Assembly (NCBI GenBank): GCA_913057905.1 | Contig: CAJXPB010000002.1 | Coordinates: 310,001-374,000 of the forward strand | Direction of reading: 5' to 3' | Length of the DNA stretch: 64,000 bases | From: an uncultured Pseudomonadota bacterium | GTDB lineage: Bacteria; Myxococcota_A; Bradymonadia; Bradymonadales; Bradymonadaceae | Part shown: positions 37,396 to 45,915 of the stretch, in pieces | Layout: each line of letters begins with the position of its first letter | How positions within the stretch are numbered: position 1 is the stretch's first letter | Notes under the pieces: generated by a model | Database searches by the model: none | Seen by the model: the letters and a program-made list of their open reading frames with translations, nothing else | Told to the model about the DNA's origin: nothing | Made by a program: the position numbers and the translations under genes

Positions 37396-38346
37396 CTAAA
37401 CCCGCAACACTCTCTGCCCACGCCGAAGAATCGACTGTTCACAGCCAAGAGCGCGGAAGGTGGCGAGGTTCTTCTGCAGGGGATTGTCGATGCCAGTGAG
37501 GCGAGTCACCTCGTTCCAACCGAGGTTATTCAGAAACAGCCACGGCGACACGGGAATCGGAAAGTCGCTGCCGAGCATCACCCGCTGGCGGGCCATCTCA
37601 TCGTCGAGCACACGACCGATGTACGAGAACCGCGCCATCGAAGCGAGCGCGGAGATATCGCCGTATAGATTCGGGTAGGTCCGGATCATGTCGAGCCAGA
37701 TGTCGAAGTGTTCGGTCAGGTGTACGACGCCAGCGGAGGCGCAGTGGGCGGCGATGACCGTGACACCTTCGTCCAATACGGCCGTGAGGCGGCGCGGGTG
37801 GCCCCAGTCCTGGTTGATCACGGGGATCGTATGCTCAAAGGAGGTGTGGGTCAGCAGCGGCACACCCAGCTCGCTCATTCGCTCCCAGAAGGGCCGATGC
37901 GCGGGATCCGCCGGGTCGATGTCCTGGCTGTTCGGTAGCAGCTTGATGGCCACCGACCCGGCTTTGACCACCCGCTCGAGTTCCTCGATGGCATCGGAGC
38001 GATGGGGATTGACCGAACAGACGGGCAGAAGTTCGTCGGCCTCTGCACAGACCTGCAGGCAGTAGTCATTCGACACCAACACCGAGGTGCGGTCCCGGTC
38101 GAGTTCGCCGTCACGGTTGTAGACGCCATCCATCGCCAACACACCGACCCCGTCGAGCTCACTGCTCTCGGCCCACTCTACGAGACGCTCACGGTAGGCG
38201 GCATCCAACTCATCTTCCGGGACCCCTCCCAGACCGAGGGTGCGTTTGAGGTATTGAAAGAGGAGTCCGCGGCGCATCGACGGCTCCACGTAGCACCCGT
38301 TGTCCGGGTCGACCCCAATGAGATGGGCGTGCACATCGATCAACAT
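37396..38346 (-). CDS. Amidohydrolase-2 family metal-dependent hydrolase
   Basis: The 316-residue TIM-barrel protein has the metal motif MLIDVHAHL at the N terminus, LLTHTSFEH and VIAAHCASAG as later histidine ligands and an aspartate in MLGSDFPIP. This is the amidohydrolase-2 (ACMSD-like) pattern. Such enzymes hydrolyse or decarboxylate small carboxylic acids; the substrate cannot be predicted. No signal peptide is present. The start follows GGAGGT. The 3' end abuts composite repeat copy 3. It is divergent from a second, unrelated amidohydrolase 175 bases away. Confidence 0.8.
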   Translation of the reverse strand: MLIDVHAHLIGVDPDNGCYVEPSMRRGLLFQYLKRTLGLGGVPEDELDAAYRERLVEWAESSELDGVGVLAMDGVYNRDGELDRDRTSVLVSNDYCLQVCAEADELLPVCSVNPHRSDAIEELERVVKAGSVAIKLLPNSQDIDPADPAHRPFWERMSELGVPLLTHTSFEHTIPVINQDWGHPRRLTAVLDEGVTVIAAHCASAGVVHLTEHFDIWLDMIRTYPNLYGDISALASMARFSYIGRVLDDEMARQRVMLGSDFPIPVSPWLFLNNLGWNEVTRLTGIDNPLQKNLATFRALGCEQSILRRGQRVLRV

Positions 38347-38521
38347 AGCCTGTAACCTCCGGTAAACACCTGGCCCCCGCAGTATCTCCCCTGAAGGTTT
38401 CGATGCAACCCGGGGACAATTCGGAGCAGATCTTGCGCCGGGGATCCAACATGGACAAACTCAGGATCGCGAGGTTGAAGATGGCACATAAAAAGGCAGC
38501 CCCCAGTAGAGCGAGTTCGAC

Positions 38522-40093
38522 ATGCTGATCGAACATCCGCGCATCTATCTCGATCCCTTTGGACGCACGACCGATGCACTGCGGCTGAACGACGGGCAGG
38601 TGATCGCCGTCGGCGACCATGCTCGAGAGGACCACGAATCGGGCGAACGTCTGGTTCAGCCGGAGGGCGCGTGCGTCTTTCCTGGACTGTCCGATGCCCA
38701 CTGTCACCTCTGGGGGGTCGGGCGCCGCGCCGGGTCGATCGACCTGTCCGAGGCATCGGACCCGGCCGTCGTGCTCGACCGACTCCGTGAGCGCGATCCG
38801 GAGTTGTCTCCGGGAGAGTGGATCCTGGGTCGGGGCTGGGACGACAACAACTGGGGTGCCGGCGAGTCGCTTTCGCGGTCGGACCTCGACGCGGCGTTTC
38901 CCGATCGACCGGTCTGTCTGCACCGCGTCGACAACCACGCGATAGCCGTCAACTCCGAGGCGATGCGCCGGGGCAATCTGCCACTGGAGGCCTCTGGATC
39001 GGCCTCCGATCGAACCGACGGTCGCATCGTCCGAGATGCTGACGGCCGGCCGACCGGAATACTCGTCGACGCGGCCATGGACCCCGTCCTGGAGGCGATT
39101 CCGGCACCGACAGAAGCCGAAGATCTTCATCTGATGCGGGAGGCGGCGGGTCGCATGCGCCGACACGGTATCGTCTCGGCCCACCAGGCGCTGGTCAGCG
39201 TCGACCGGGTCGCGACGATGCGTCGCCTGGCCGACCAGGGGGAGCTACCGCTTCGGATGTATCTGATGGTCGATGGCCAAGACGACGGAATCGACGCCCT
39301 GACCGCCGAAGGCCCCTTCCAACAGGCGGACGATTGGTTGCAGTGTCGCGCAGTGAAGTTCTTTGCCGACGGGGCTCTCGGCTCACAGGGGGCCTTGTTG
39401 CTCGACACCTATCCCGACGGCTCCCGCGGCGTGGCGATGATCGAGGCCGACGAACTCGCCGAACGGGCACGGCAATTGAGCGCCTCGGGCTGGCAGGTGG
39501 CGACCCACGCGATCGGCGACGCCGCAACCCGGCGCGTGTTGGACGCATACGAATCGATCCCCGAGGAGCAACGCGACCATCTGAGACCCCGGCTGGAACA
39601 CGCTCAGATGTTACACGACGACGATCTCGCTCGGCTGTCGGAGCTGGGCGTCATCGCCAGCATCCAGCCGATTCACATGCGCAGCGATGCCGCCTGGGCC
39701 GACGACCTTCTGTCGGACTCACAGCTCGACCGTATGTTTCGCTGGGGAGATCTGGCCGGTCAGACGAGGCTCGCGGCCGGCAGTGACTATCCCATCGAGG
39801 ATCCGAATCCCTGGCACGGTATCGCCACGGCGATGTCCCGCCGAGACGCTCGGGGCCGGGGATTCCGACCCCGGCAAGCGCTGAGCGTCGAAGCGGCACT
39901 GGCCGGCTACACCACCGGCGCCGCTTACGCCGCCCACACCGAAGGCCGAACCGGCCAACTGCGACCCGGCCACCTCGCCGATTTCATCGTACTGGATCGA
40001 GATCCGTTCGAGTCGACCCCCGACGACATCTGGCACACCCAGGTGCTCGAGGTCTGGATGGACGGAGTCCGCGTCACTCGTCGAAGCTCTTGA
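38522..40093 (+). CDS. YtcJ-like amidohydrolase
   Basis: The 523-residue enzyme has the amidohydrolase-3/YtcJ layout: the metal motif FPGLSDAHCHLWGVG, the family block WILGRGWDDNNWG, CLHRVDNHAIAVNS, the catalytic lysine region AVKFFADGALGSQGALL, WQVATHAIGDAATRRVLD, and AAGSDYPIEDPNPWHGI near the end. Substrates of YtcJ-type enzymes are mostly unknown; amide or carbamate hydrolysis is typical. No signal peptide is present. The 3' end overlaps the convergent lipoprotein gene by 20 bases. Confidence 0.85.
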   Translation: MLIEHPRIYLDPFGRTTDALRLNDGQVIAVGDHAREDHESGERLVQPEGACVFPGLSDAHCHLWGVGRRAGSIDLSEASDPAVVLDRLRERDPELSPGEWILGRGWDDNNWGAGESLSRSDLDAAFPDRPVCLHRVDNHAIAVNSEAMRRGNLPLEASGSASDRTDGRIVRDADGRPTGILVDAAMDPVLEAIPAPTEAEDLHLMREAAGRMRRHGIVSAHQALVSVDRVATMRRLADQGELPLRMYLMVDGQDDGIDALTAEGPFQQADDWLQCRAVKFFADGALGSQGALLLDTYPDGSRGVAMIEADELAERARQLSASGWQVATHAIGDAATRRVLDAYESIPEEQRDHLRPRLEHAQMLHDDDLARLSELGVIASIQPIHMRSDAAWADDLLSDSQLDRMFRWGDLAGQTRLAAGSDYPIEDPNPWHGIATAMSRRDARGRGFRPRQALSVEAALAGYTTGAAYAAHTEGRTGQLRPGHLADFIVLDRDPFESTPDDIWHTQVLEVWMDGVRVTRRSS

Positions 40094-42032
40094 GCTTCAA
40101 CTCCGGATCACCGGAGGGCAGACCACCCTCCGTGCCGCCCATCGAACCGCCGGGGGGACCTCCGGGCGGCATCGTCTCCGACGGCGGATCGAGTTTCAGG
40201 TCGCCACCGAGACCGTCGTCCGAGCTGCCGGACCCGATATCCCCGCTTCCCGCAGGCTCTTCGCCGATATAGGGCACCATGCTCCCGGCGGACGCGCCCA
40301 ACCCTCCGATGAATCCATCGATAAACTCACCCAGAGCCGGACCATCGGGATCGACTTCGGTGCGAGCCTCGTAGAAGACACCGCTGTCGGCTACCCGGAC
40401 CTCGAAGAGCTGTTCGCGGAAGGGGTCCGTCAACGACGAAGCCGACTTGAAGAGGCCGGCGTCGGGGAGGACCTCGTTGACCCGGGTGTAGTTGACGTAG
40501 ACGCCGTTGAAATGATCCGCCTCGACGAACTCGGCGCCGAGGGCGCGGTCCTCGAGGTCCACGAGCATCTCGTCCTTGCGTGTTCCGCGAAGAAAGGCCC
40601 GGGCCTCGTCATCTCCGACACCGGCGGTCGCCAGCATCGCGACGTTGTCGTGCAAATACAGGTTCGGCGCCACCGGAACCGGGGAGCGGGTGACCTGAAT
40701 ATCCGCATCGGATTCGCCTTCGCCGGTCTCGATCGGCTCGGGACTGAAGTCGCGGGTGGGAACGGCACCGTAGAGCGCTTTGAGCACCTTGTCTCGCGAA
40801 GCAGCGTCTTTGAACTGAATGACCAGCATTCCTTTCAGCGACTGGGCGATCGTGGCGACCCCCATCCGGCCGAGTTGCTCGGGTATCTCGACGTCGTACA
40901 GGAAGAATCCGACCTGCCCGGTCACCGCATCCAGGACATCTTTCTTCATGTCGATCTCGACGGAACTCGACGACGACAGCGCGTCGAGGCTGGCGTCGAA
41001 CTCCTCGCGCTCCTGGTCCGACATCACGTTGTCACGCAGGAACTTCAGAGCCCTGGGAGGATGGAACGCCATCCGGAGTCCCATCAATGTATCGGCCACG
41101 CCGAAGTGCTTCCACGGATAGGTCGTCCGGGCCTGCGACATCGACCGAAATGTCGACACGGCCTCGGAGTCCAGGCCAGTCCATCCACGAACGGAACCGA
41201 CGCCGTCGCTGAAATCCAGACCGACGCCTCCGGAGGTAACGTGTTTTTTGGCCCACGTCTCGAGGGTGTCGTCCAGATTGGCGCGGGCGATCACCTCGTC
41301 GGGTCGCACAAAAATCCCGGCGGGATGGCCCGACAGCACCGCGGAGCCGAACGCATCGAAGCTGTCGAGGGACGCGAGACTCTCTTTGCGCGGCACGCCG
41401 CCACACATGCCGGCCAGGCGCTTTTTCTGCGCTTCGAAGTCGCCGGTGGCGGTCACCAAGAGCACCGTCGAGTCGATCTCACACCACGCGGTATCTTTGG
41501 CCACCTGCAGTGACTGGCCTTCGACGGTCTCGGAGCCGACGGATTCGGCCTCCCGCATATTTTTGACGTAGGTGGCAAACTTGTCTGCATCCGAGGCCTT
41601 CATCGCCAAAACGAGCCCCTGAGAATCCTGGAAGTACCCGCCGACGACGGGATTCGACCAGTCGACGCCGGTTTCGGATTGCCAGGCCTCCGCTTCGAAC
41701 GGGCTGAAGCCGAATTGCTTGCGGAACCGCTTCTCGAACTCGGCGACGCGATCGGCCTCGTCCGACCCGGACTCGCCGTCGCCGGCGCCGTCGGTCCCAC
41801 GACTCTTCATCCAGGCGCCGTAGGCTTCGATCAGCGACAGGGGTTTTTGAACGACGACGGCCCCGGTGACGTCACCGGGCAGATGCGCCGCCATCTTACG
41901 GGTCGGCTGCGTATCGATCTCGGGCGGCTCGTCTCCGCAGCTTCCGAAGAGATTGCATCCGGAGAGCAACAACGCGGCGCCGACGAGTATCGCACGCCCC
42001 CTCCAAGAAGTCGTCGAGTTATATCCAAACAT
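40074..42032 (-). CDS. Large lipoprotein of unknown function with Gly/Pro-rich tail
   Basis: The 652-residue protein begins with a lipoprotein signal (WRGRAILVGAALLLSGC). The body resembles DUF3352-type bacterial lipoproteins in layout (HLPGDVTGAVVVQKP, AWQSETGVDW, LTDPFREQLFEVRVADSG), but I cannot name the family with certainty. The C-terminal ~60 residues are disordered and rich in Gly, Ser and Pro (MPPGGPPGGSMGGTEGG). ATG 42032 is chosen because it begins the signal peptide; an in-frame start 18 codons upstream is less likely. It is probably anchored to the outer membrane facing the periplasm. It overlaps the YtcJ-like gene by 20 bases at the 3' end. Confidence 0.72.
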   Translation of the reverse strand: MFGYNSTTSWRGRAILVGAALLLSGCNLFGSCGDEPPEIDTQPTRKMAAHLPGDVTGAVVVQKPLSLIEAYGAWMKSRGTDGAGDGESGSDEADRVAEFEKRFRKQFGFSPFEAEAWQSETGVDWSNPVVGGYFQDSQGLVLAMKASDADKFATYVKNMREAESVGSETVEGQSLQVAKDTAWCEIDSTVLLVTATGDFEAQKKRLAGMCGGVPRKESLASLDSFDAFGSAVLSGHPAGIFVRPDEVIARANLDDTLETWAKKHVTSGGVGLDFSDGVGSVRGWTGLDSEAVSTFRSMSQARTTYPWKHFGVADTLMGLRMAFHPPRALKFLRDNVMSDQEREEFDASLDALSSSSSVEIDMKKDVLDAVTGQVGFFLYDVEIPEQLGRMGVATIAQSLKGMLVIQFKDAASRDKVLKALYGAVPTRDFSPEPIETGEGESDADIQVTRSPVPVAPNLYLHDNVAMLATAGVGDDEARAFLRGTRKDEMLVDLEDRALGAEFVEADHFNGVYVNYTRVNEVLPDAGLFKSASSLTDPFREQLFEVRVADSGVFYEARTEVDPDGPALGEFIDGFIGGLGASAGSMVPYIGEEPAGSGDIGSGSSDDGLGGDLKLDPPSETMPPGGPPGGSMGGTEGGLPSGDPELKLKSFDE

Positions 42033-42197
42033 ACTGATATCTCGGCTTGTGTTCGGTGAGTCCGATGGGTTCGCAACACATCTCACTTATCACGTTTTTC
42101 GTCCACGTCCCATCGGAGGCCGGTTCTCCGTTGATTCCACTGACGTTCGTGCTATCCCGAGTGCGTCGAGTTTCCCGTGCCAACCACACACGCCACC

Positions 42198-43256
42198 ATG
42201 GACGTCCGACAACCATTCGATCCCTACGGCTGCCACCGGGTCATCGAACCTTCGGGGGCACTTCCCCAGGCCGCCGAACGACTCGATGCCTCGGGTCCGT
42301 TGTTTTCAAACGAGGTGGCCATCGATGTCGAGCGACTGAACATCGATTCGGCGAGTTTCCACCAGATCGTCGACGAGGTCGGCGAAGACACGGAGGCCGT
42401 CGGCAAACGGGTCCTGTCGATCGTCGAGAACCGCGGGAAGATGGAAAACCCGGTGACCGGAAGCGGCGGCATGCTTCTGGGGACGGTCGGGGCCGTCGGC
42501 CCCGATTACGACGGACCGGTCGAGCTCGTCGTCGGCGACCGCATCGCGACCCTGGTGAGTCTGACGTTGACGCCGCTGGAGTTGGATCAGGTGACGGACG
42601 TCGCCTTCGAGGCCGATCAAATCGTCGCCGACGGTCGAGCCTATCTCCCCCCGTCGGCGCCGCTGGTGGTGATGCCCGATGACCTGGCCGACACGCTGGC
42701 CGTGTCGGTCTTCGACGTCTGCGGCGCTCCGGCGCGAACCCGGCGCCTCTGTCGAGACCACGACAGCGTCTTGATTCTCGGTGCGGGTCGATCGGGCATG
42801 CTGTGTGCCGCCGCTGCCCACCACACGTTCGAACAACGCGAGGTCGAGGACCCCTGGATCGGGTGCATCGATCTCAACGAGTCGAACCCGAAACACCTGG
42901 CCGAGCACGGAATCATCGACGACTGGGCGACCGCCGATGCGACGACACCGACTGCGGTCCTGGAGGTCGTCGAACAGTGGCGCCCGCAACTGCCCGAGCT
43001 GGTCGTCAACGCATGCAACGTGCCCGGCACCGAGATGTCGGCCGTTCTTGGGTGTCGGCGCCGGGGAACTGCATACTTTTTCAACATGGCCACGAGTTTC
43101 TCCCGGGCCGCCCTCGGGGCCGAGGGCGTCGGCCGCGACGTCGACCTTCTGATCGGCAACGGCTACACCGAAGGCCATGCCGAATACGCCCTGAAGCTGG
43201 TCCGCGAGATGCCGGCGGTTCGCGAACGCATCGAGGACATCGTCCTCGGTTCTTGA
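42198..43256 (+). CDS. kdd: L-erythro-3,5-diaminohexanoate dehydrogenase
   Basis: The 352-residue enzyme matches the Kdd family, which oxidatively deaminates 3,5-diaminohexanoate to 5-amino-3-oxohexanoate in the lysine aminomutase degradation pathway. Diagnostic blocks are DPYGCHRVIEPSGALPQAA, LNIDSASFHQIVDEVG, MENPVTGSGGMLLGTV and the dinucleotide-binding VLILGAGRSGMLCAAAA. The pathway partners (lysine 2,3-aminomutase, beta-lysine mutase, Kce, Kal) are absent from the window. A GTG at 42177 is an alternative start. It is followed 25 bases later by the AmgK-like kinase and then hisS, all on the plus strand. Confidence 0.8.
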   Translation: MDVRQPFDPYGCHRVIEPSGALPQAAERLDASGPLFSNEVAIDVERLNIDSASFHQIVDEVGEDTEAVGKRVLSIVENRGKMENPVTGSGGMLLGTVGAVGPDYDGPVELVVGDRIATLVSLTLTPLELDQVTDVAFEADQIVADGRAYLPPSAPLVVMPDDLADTLAVSVFDVCGAPARTRRLCRDHDSVLILGAGRSGMLCAAAAHHTFEQREVEDPWIGCIDLNESNPKHLAEHGIIDDWATADATTPTAVLEVVEQWRPQLPELVVNACNVPGTEMSAVLGCRRRGTAYFFNMATSFSRAALGAEGVGRDVDLLIGNGYTEGHAEYALKLVREMPAVRERIEDIVLGS

Positions 43257-43280
43257 ATTCCACACACTGGCGAAAATCCG

Positions 43281-44495
43281 ATGGACGCGACCATACTCGA
43301 CAATGACGACGACATGCGGCGCCGCATCGAAGCGGCCCTCTCCCACCAGTTTCGCGACCAGGTGATCGAGGAAGCGACGCTCGAGAAGATGGGCGGGCAC
43401 GCCTCGATGCGCATCTACTGGCGGGTGAAGCTACCGGTACAGGGCGAGGCGACCGACTGGACCCTCCAGTCGGTTCGTCGCTCCGAGACGACCCTGATCG
43501 CGATGGTGCTCGCCCCGGGATTCGACGAGGCCGACAGCGAAGAGGGGCCCTCGGGCGAATCCGTCGACTCCGAGACCCTGCCCTTCATCGAGATGCAACG
43601 ATACCTCGCCGATCTGGGCATGCCCGTGCCCGCCATCGAACGGGTCGACCTCGATGAAGGCGTGGTGCTCTTGGAGGACCTGGGCGACCGGACCTTCGAA
43701 GACCTGTATCGAGGAGTCAGCGAAGACGACACGCTGCCGCCGGCTCACCAGGATGCCGCGGGAGAAGCGCTGTATCAGCAGGCCGTCGACCTGATTGTCC
43801 AGCTCCAGTCGGCACTGGTCGACCGACGGGGCCGCGACGAAACCAGCCCCACCGACGGGGCGATCTGCTGGCGACGCGCCTTCGATCGGGAGTCGCTTCG
43901 CTGGGAGCTCGACCACTTCCTCGAATGGGGCGTCGACGCCCGCCAGGAGCAGCCGCTCCCCGACTCACTGGCCGCGGACGTCGACACCGCCTTCGACGAG
44001 CTGGTCGACGCTCTGCTCGATCTTCCGAGCCTGCCCGCGCTGCGCGACTTTCAATCACGCAATCTGATGTACAAGCCGCGCCTGGACCAGGAGACGCCCT
44101 GGGTGCTCATCGACTTTCAGGACGCCCTGGTGGCCCCGATGGTCTACGATCTGGTGGCGCTGCTTCGCGACTCGTACATCGAACTCTCGTTTGAGCGCGT
44201 CCAAAAGCTGGTCGACTACTACCTCGACCGGGGTCGAAAGGCCGAGCTTCCCTGGTGCAGCGCCCATGGAAACACCGAACGCGAGCCCGCCGAATTCGTC
44301 CACCGCGGCTTTCATCTTCAGACCATCCAACGCAAACTTAAAGATGCCGGTCGCTTCGTCTACATCGACCGGGTCAAAGACGACGACAGCTTTCTGCCCT
44401 ACGTCGACCCGTCGCTGGACTACGTCCTCGAGGCCTGCGAACACCTCGATGGCTTCGATCCGATCGCCGAGATGGTCCGGCGGGTCACCTCGTAA
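43281..44495 (+). CDS. Phosphotransferase, AmgK-like (APH superfamily)
   Basis: The 404-residue cytoplasmic kinase-fold protein has the APH catalytic loop as LRDFQSRNLMYKP (family HRDFxxxNLM, with the leading histidine replaced by leucine) and the metal aspartate in WVLIDFQDALVAPMVYDLVA. The nearest known relatives are AmgK-type kinases for N-acetylmuramate or N-acetylglucosamine in cell-wall recycling. No MurU-type nucleotidyltransferase is adjacent, so the substrate is uncertain. It lies between kdd and hisS with short gaps (24 bases each side), suggesting one transcript. Confidence 0.75.
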   Translation: MDATILDNDDDMRRRIEAALSHQFRDQVIEEATLEKMGGHASMRIYWRVKLPVQGEATDWTLQSVRRSETTLIAMVLAPGFDEADSEEGPSGESVDSETLPFIEMQRYLADLGMPVPAIERVDLDEGVVLLEDLGDRTFEDLYRGVSEDDTLPPAHQDAAGEALYQQAVDLIVQLQSALVDRRGRDETSPTDGAICWRRAFDRESLRWELDHFLEWGVDARQEQPLPDSLAADVDTAFDELVDALLDLPSLPALRDFQSRNLMYKPRLDQETPWVLIDFQDALVAPMVYDLVALLRDSYIELSFERVQKLVDYYLDRGRKAELPWCSAHGNTEREPAEFVHRGFHLQTIQRKLKDAGRFVYIDRVKDDDSFLPYVDPSLDYVLEACEHLDGFDPIAEMVRRVTS

Positions 44496-44519
44496 ACCGA
44501 TACCGAGCGAGCACTACTG

Positions 44520-45908
44520 ATGACCGACGAACCGACGACACCAGCCAGCGGAATGCGTGACTTCCTGCCCGAGCAGGTCGCGCGGCGAAATCACGTCTTC
44601 GATATCATCCGTGACGTCTACGAGGGCTACGGCTTCGAGCCCCTGGAGACGCCCTCGATGGAGCGTCTTTCGACCCTGCTGGGCAAGTACGGCGAAGACG
44701 AGAAGCTGATCTTCCGGATCATGAAACGGGGACAAAAACTCCAGCGTGCCCTCGACGAAGATCCGAGCGAAGACGAGCTCGCCGATCTGGCGCTTCGCTA
44801 CGACCTGACCGTCCCACTGGCGAGGATCTTCGCCGAGCACGGAAACGATTTTCCGCGCGTCTTCAAGCGCTATCAGATCGGCCCCGTCTGGCGCGCGGAC
44901 CGGCCCCAAAAGGGGCGCTACCGGGAGTTTTATCAGTGTGACGTCGATATTCTGGGAAGCGAGTCGACGCTGGTCGAGGCCGAGGTCATCTCCGCGGCGG
45001 CCGATGCCCTGGAACGACTCGGATTCGACGATTTCCGCATCCACACCAATCACCGCAAACTGCTCGACGGCATGATGGAGATCGCCGGCATCGAGCAGGA
45101 GATGCGCTCGGACGCCCTGGTCGCCATCGACAAACTCGACAAGATCGGGCTGAAGGGTGTCGTCGACGAGCTCGACGAACGAGGCCTCTCCGACGACGCG
45201 GTCGACACGCTGATGCCCATGCTCGATCAGGGGGCCGAGGCCGACTCACCGCCCTTCGACAACCAACGCACCCTGCAGGCTATCGCCGACCAGATCGAAC
45301 AGACCGAGTCCGGCGCCCACGCCGTCTCCGATCTCGAGTCTCTGTTTCGGGTCTGCGAGGGCAGCTCCGCCGGGCGTCACCTCTACTTCGATCCGTACCT
45401 GGCGCGCGGTCTGTCGTACTACACGGGTGCGATCTTTGAGATCCGCTCGGATGATTTCCCGGGCAGCCTGGCCGCAGGGGGTCGATACGACGACCTGGTG
45501 GGCATGTTCACCAACCAGGATGTGCCCGCCTGCGGCTTCTCGCTGGGCGTCGAGCGGATCATCGATCTGATGGAAGAACGCGACATGTTCGACATCGACG
45601 AGACGCCCGCCGACGTCATGGTCGCCGTCTGGGACGAGGATTTCGCCGCCGACAGCATGGCCATCGCCCGCCAGATGCGCGAAGCCGGCCTGCGCGCCGA
45701 CCTCTACCCGGACGACGACTCGGGGTTCGGCAAGCAGTTCGGCTACGCCGACGAGCGCGACATCCCGTTTGTGGCGATCTTCGCGCCCGACGAAAAGGAG
45801 GCCGGATGTGTGGCGATCCGCGACATGGACTCCGGCGAGCAGACCGAGGTCAGCCGAGAGCATGCCGGCGAAGAAACGGCCCGTCTGATCCTGAAGGCCC
45901 GGGACTGA
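44520..45908 (+). CDS. hisS: Histidyl-tRNA synthetase
   Basis: The 462-residue class II synthetase charges tRNA-His. Motif 1 lies near GMRDFLPEQ with ETPSMERLSTLLGKYGEDEK. Motif 2 is FKRYQIGPVWRADRPQKGRYREFYQCDVD. The histidine-specific blocks are YFDPYLARGLSYYTGAIFE and motif 3 AGGRYDDLVG with GFSLGVERI. A C-terminal anticodon-binding domain follows. Length is near the family upper end because of an insert around residues 200-270 that is usual for one HisS subgroup. It is the third gene of the kdd-kinase-hisS-aminotransferase run. Confidence 0.96.
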   Translation: MTDEPTTPASGMRDFLPEQVARRNHVFDIIRDVYEGYGFEPLETPSMERLSTLLGKYGEDEKLIFRIMKRGQKLQRALDEDPSEDELADLALRYDLTVPLARIFAEHGNDFPRVFKRYQIGPVWRADRPQKGRYREFYQCDVDILGSESTLVEAEVISAAADALERLGFDDFRIHTNHRKLLDGMMEIAGIEQEMRSDALVAIDKLDKIGLKGVVDELDERGLSDDAVDTLMPMLDQGAEADSPPFDNQRTLQAIADQIEQTESGAHAVSDLESLFRVCEGSSAGRHLYFDPYLARGLSYYTGAIFEIRSDDFPGSLAAGGRYDDLVGMFTNQDVPACGFSLGVERIIDLMEERDMFDIDETPADVMVAVWDEDFAADSMAIARQMREAGLRADLYPDDDSGFGKQFGYADERDIPFVAIFAPDEKEAGCVAIRDMDSGEQTEVSREHAGEETARLILKARD

Positions 45909-45915
45909 GGCGATC

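Noticed and set aside
38461..38521. Sigma-54 promoter (TGGCAC) before the YtcJ-like gene
   Set aside because: TGGCAC is present but no TTGC element follows at the required spacing.
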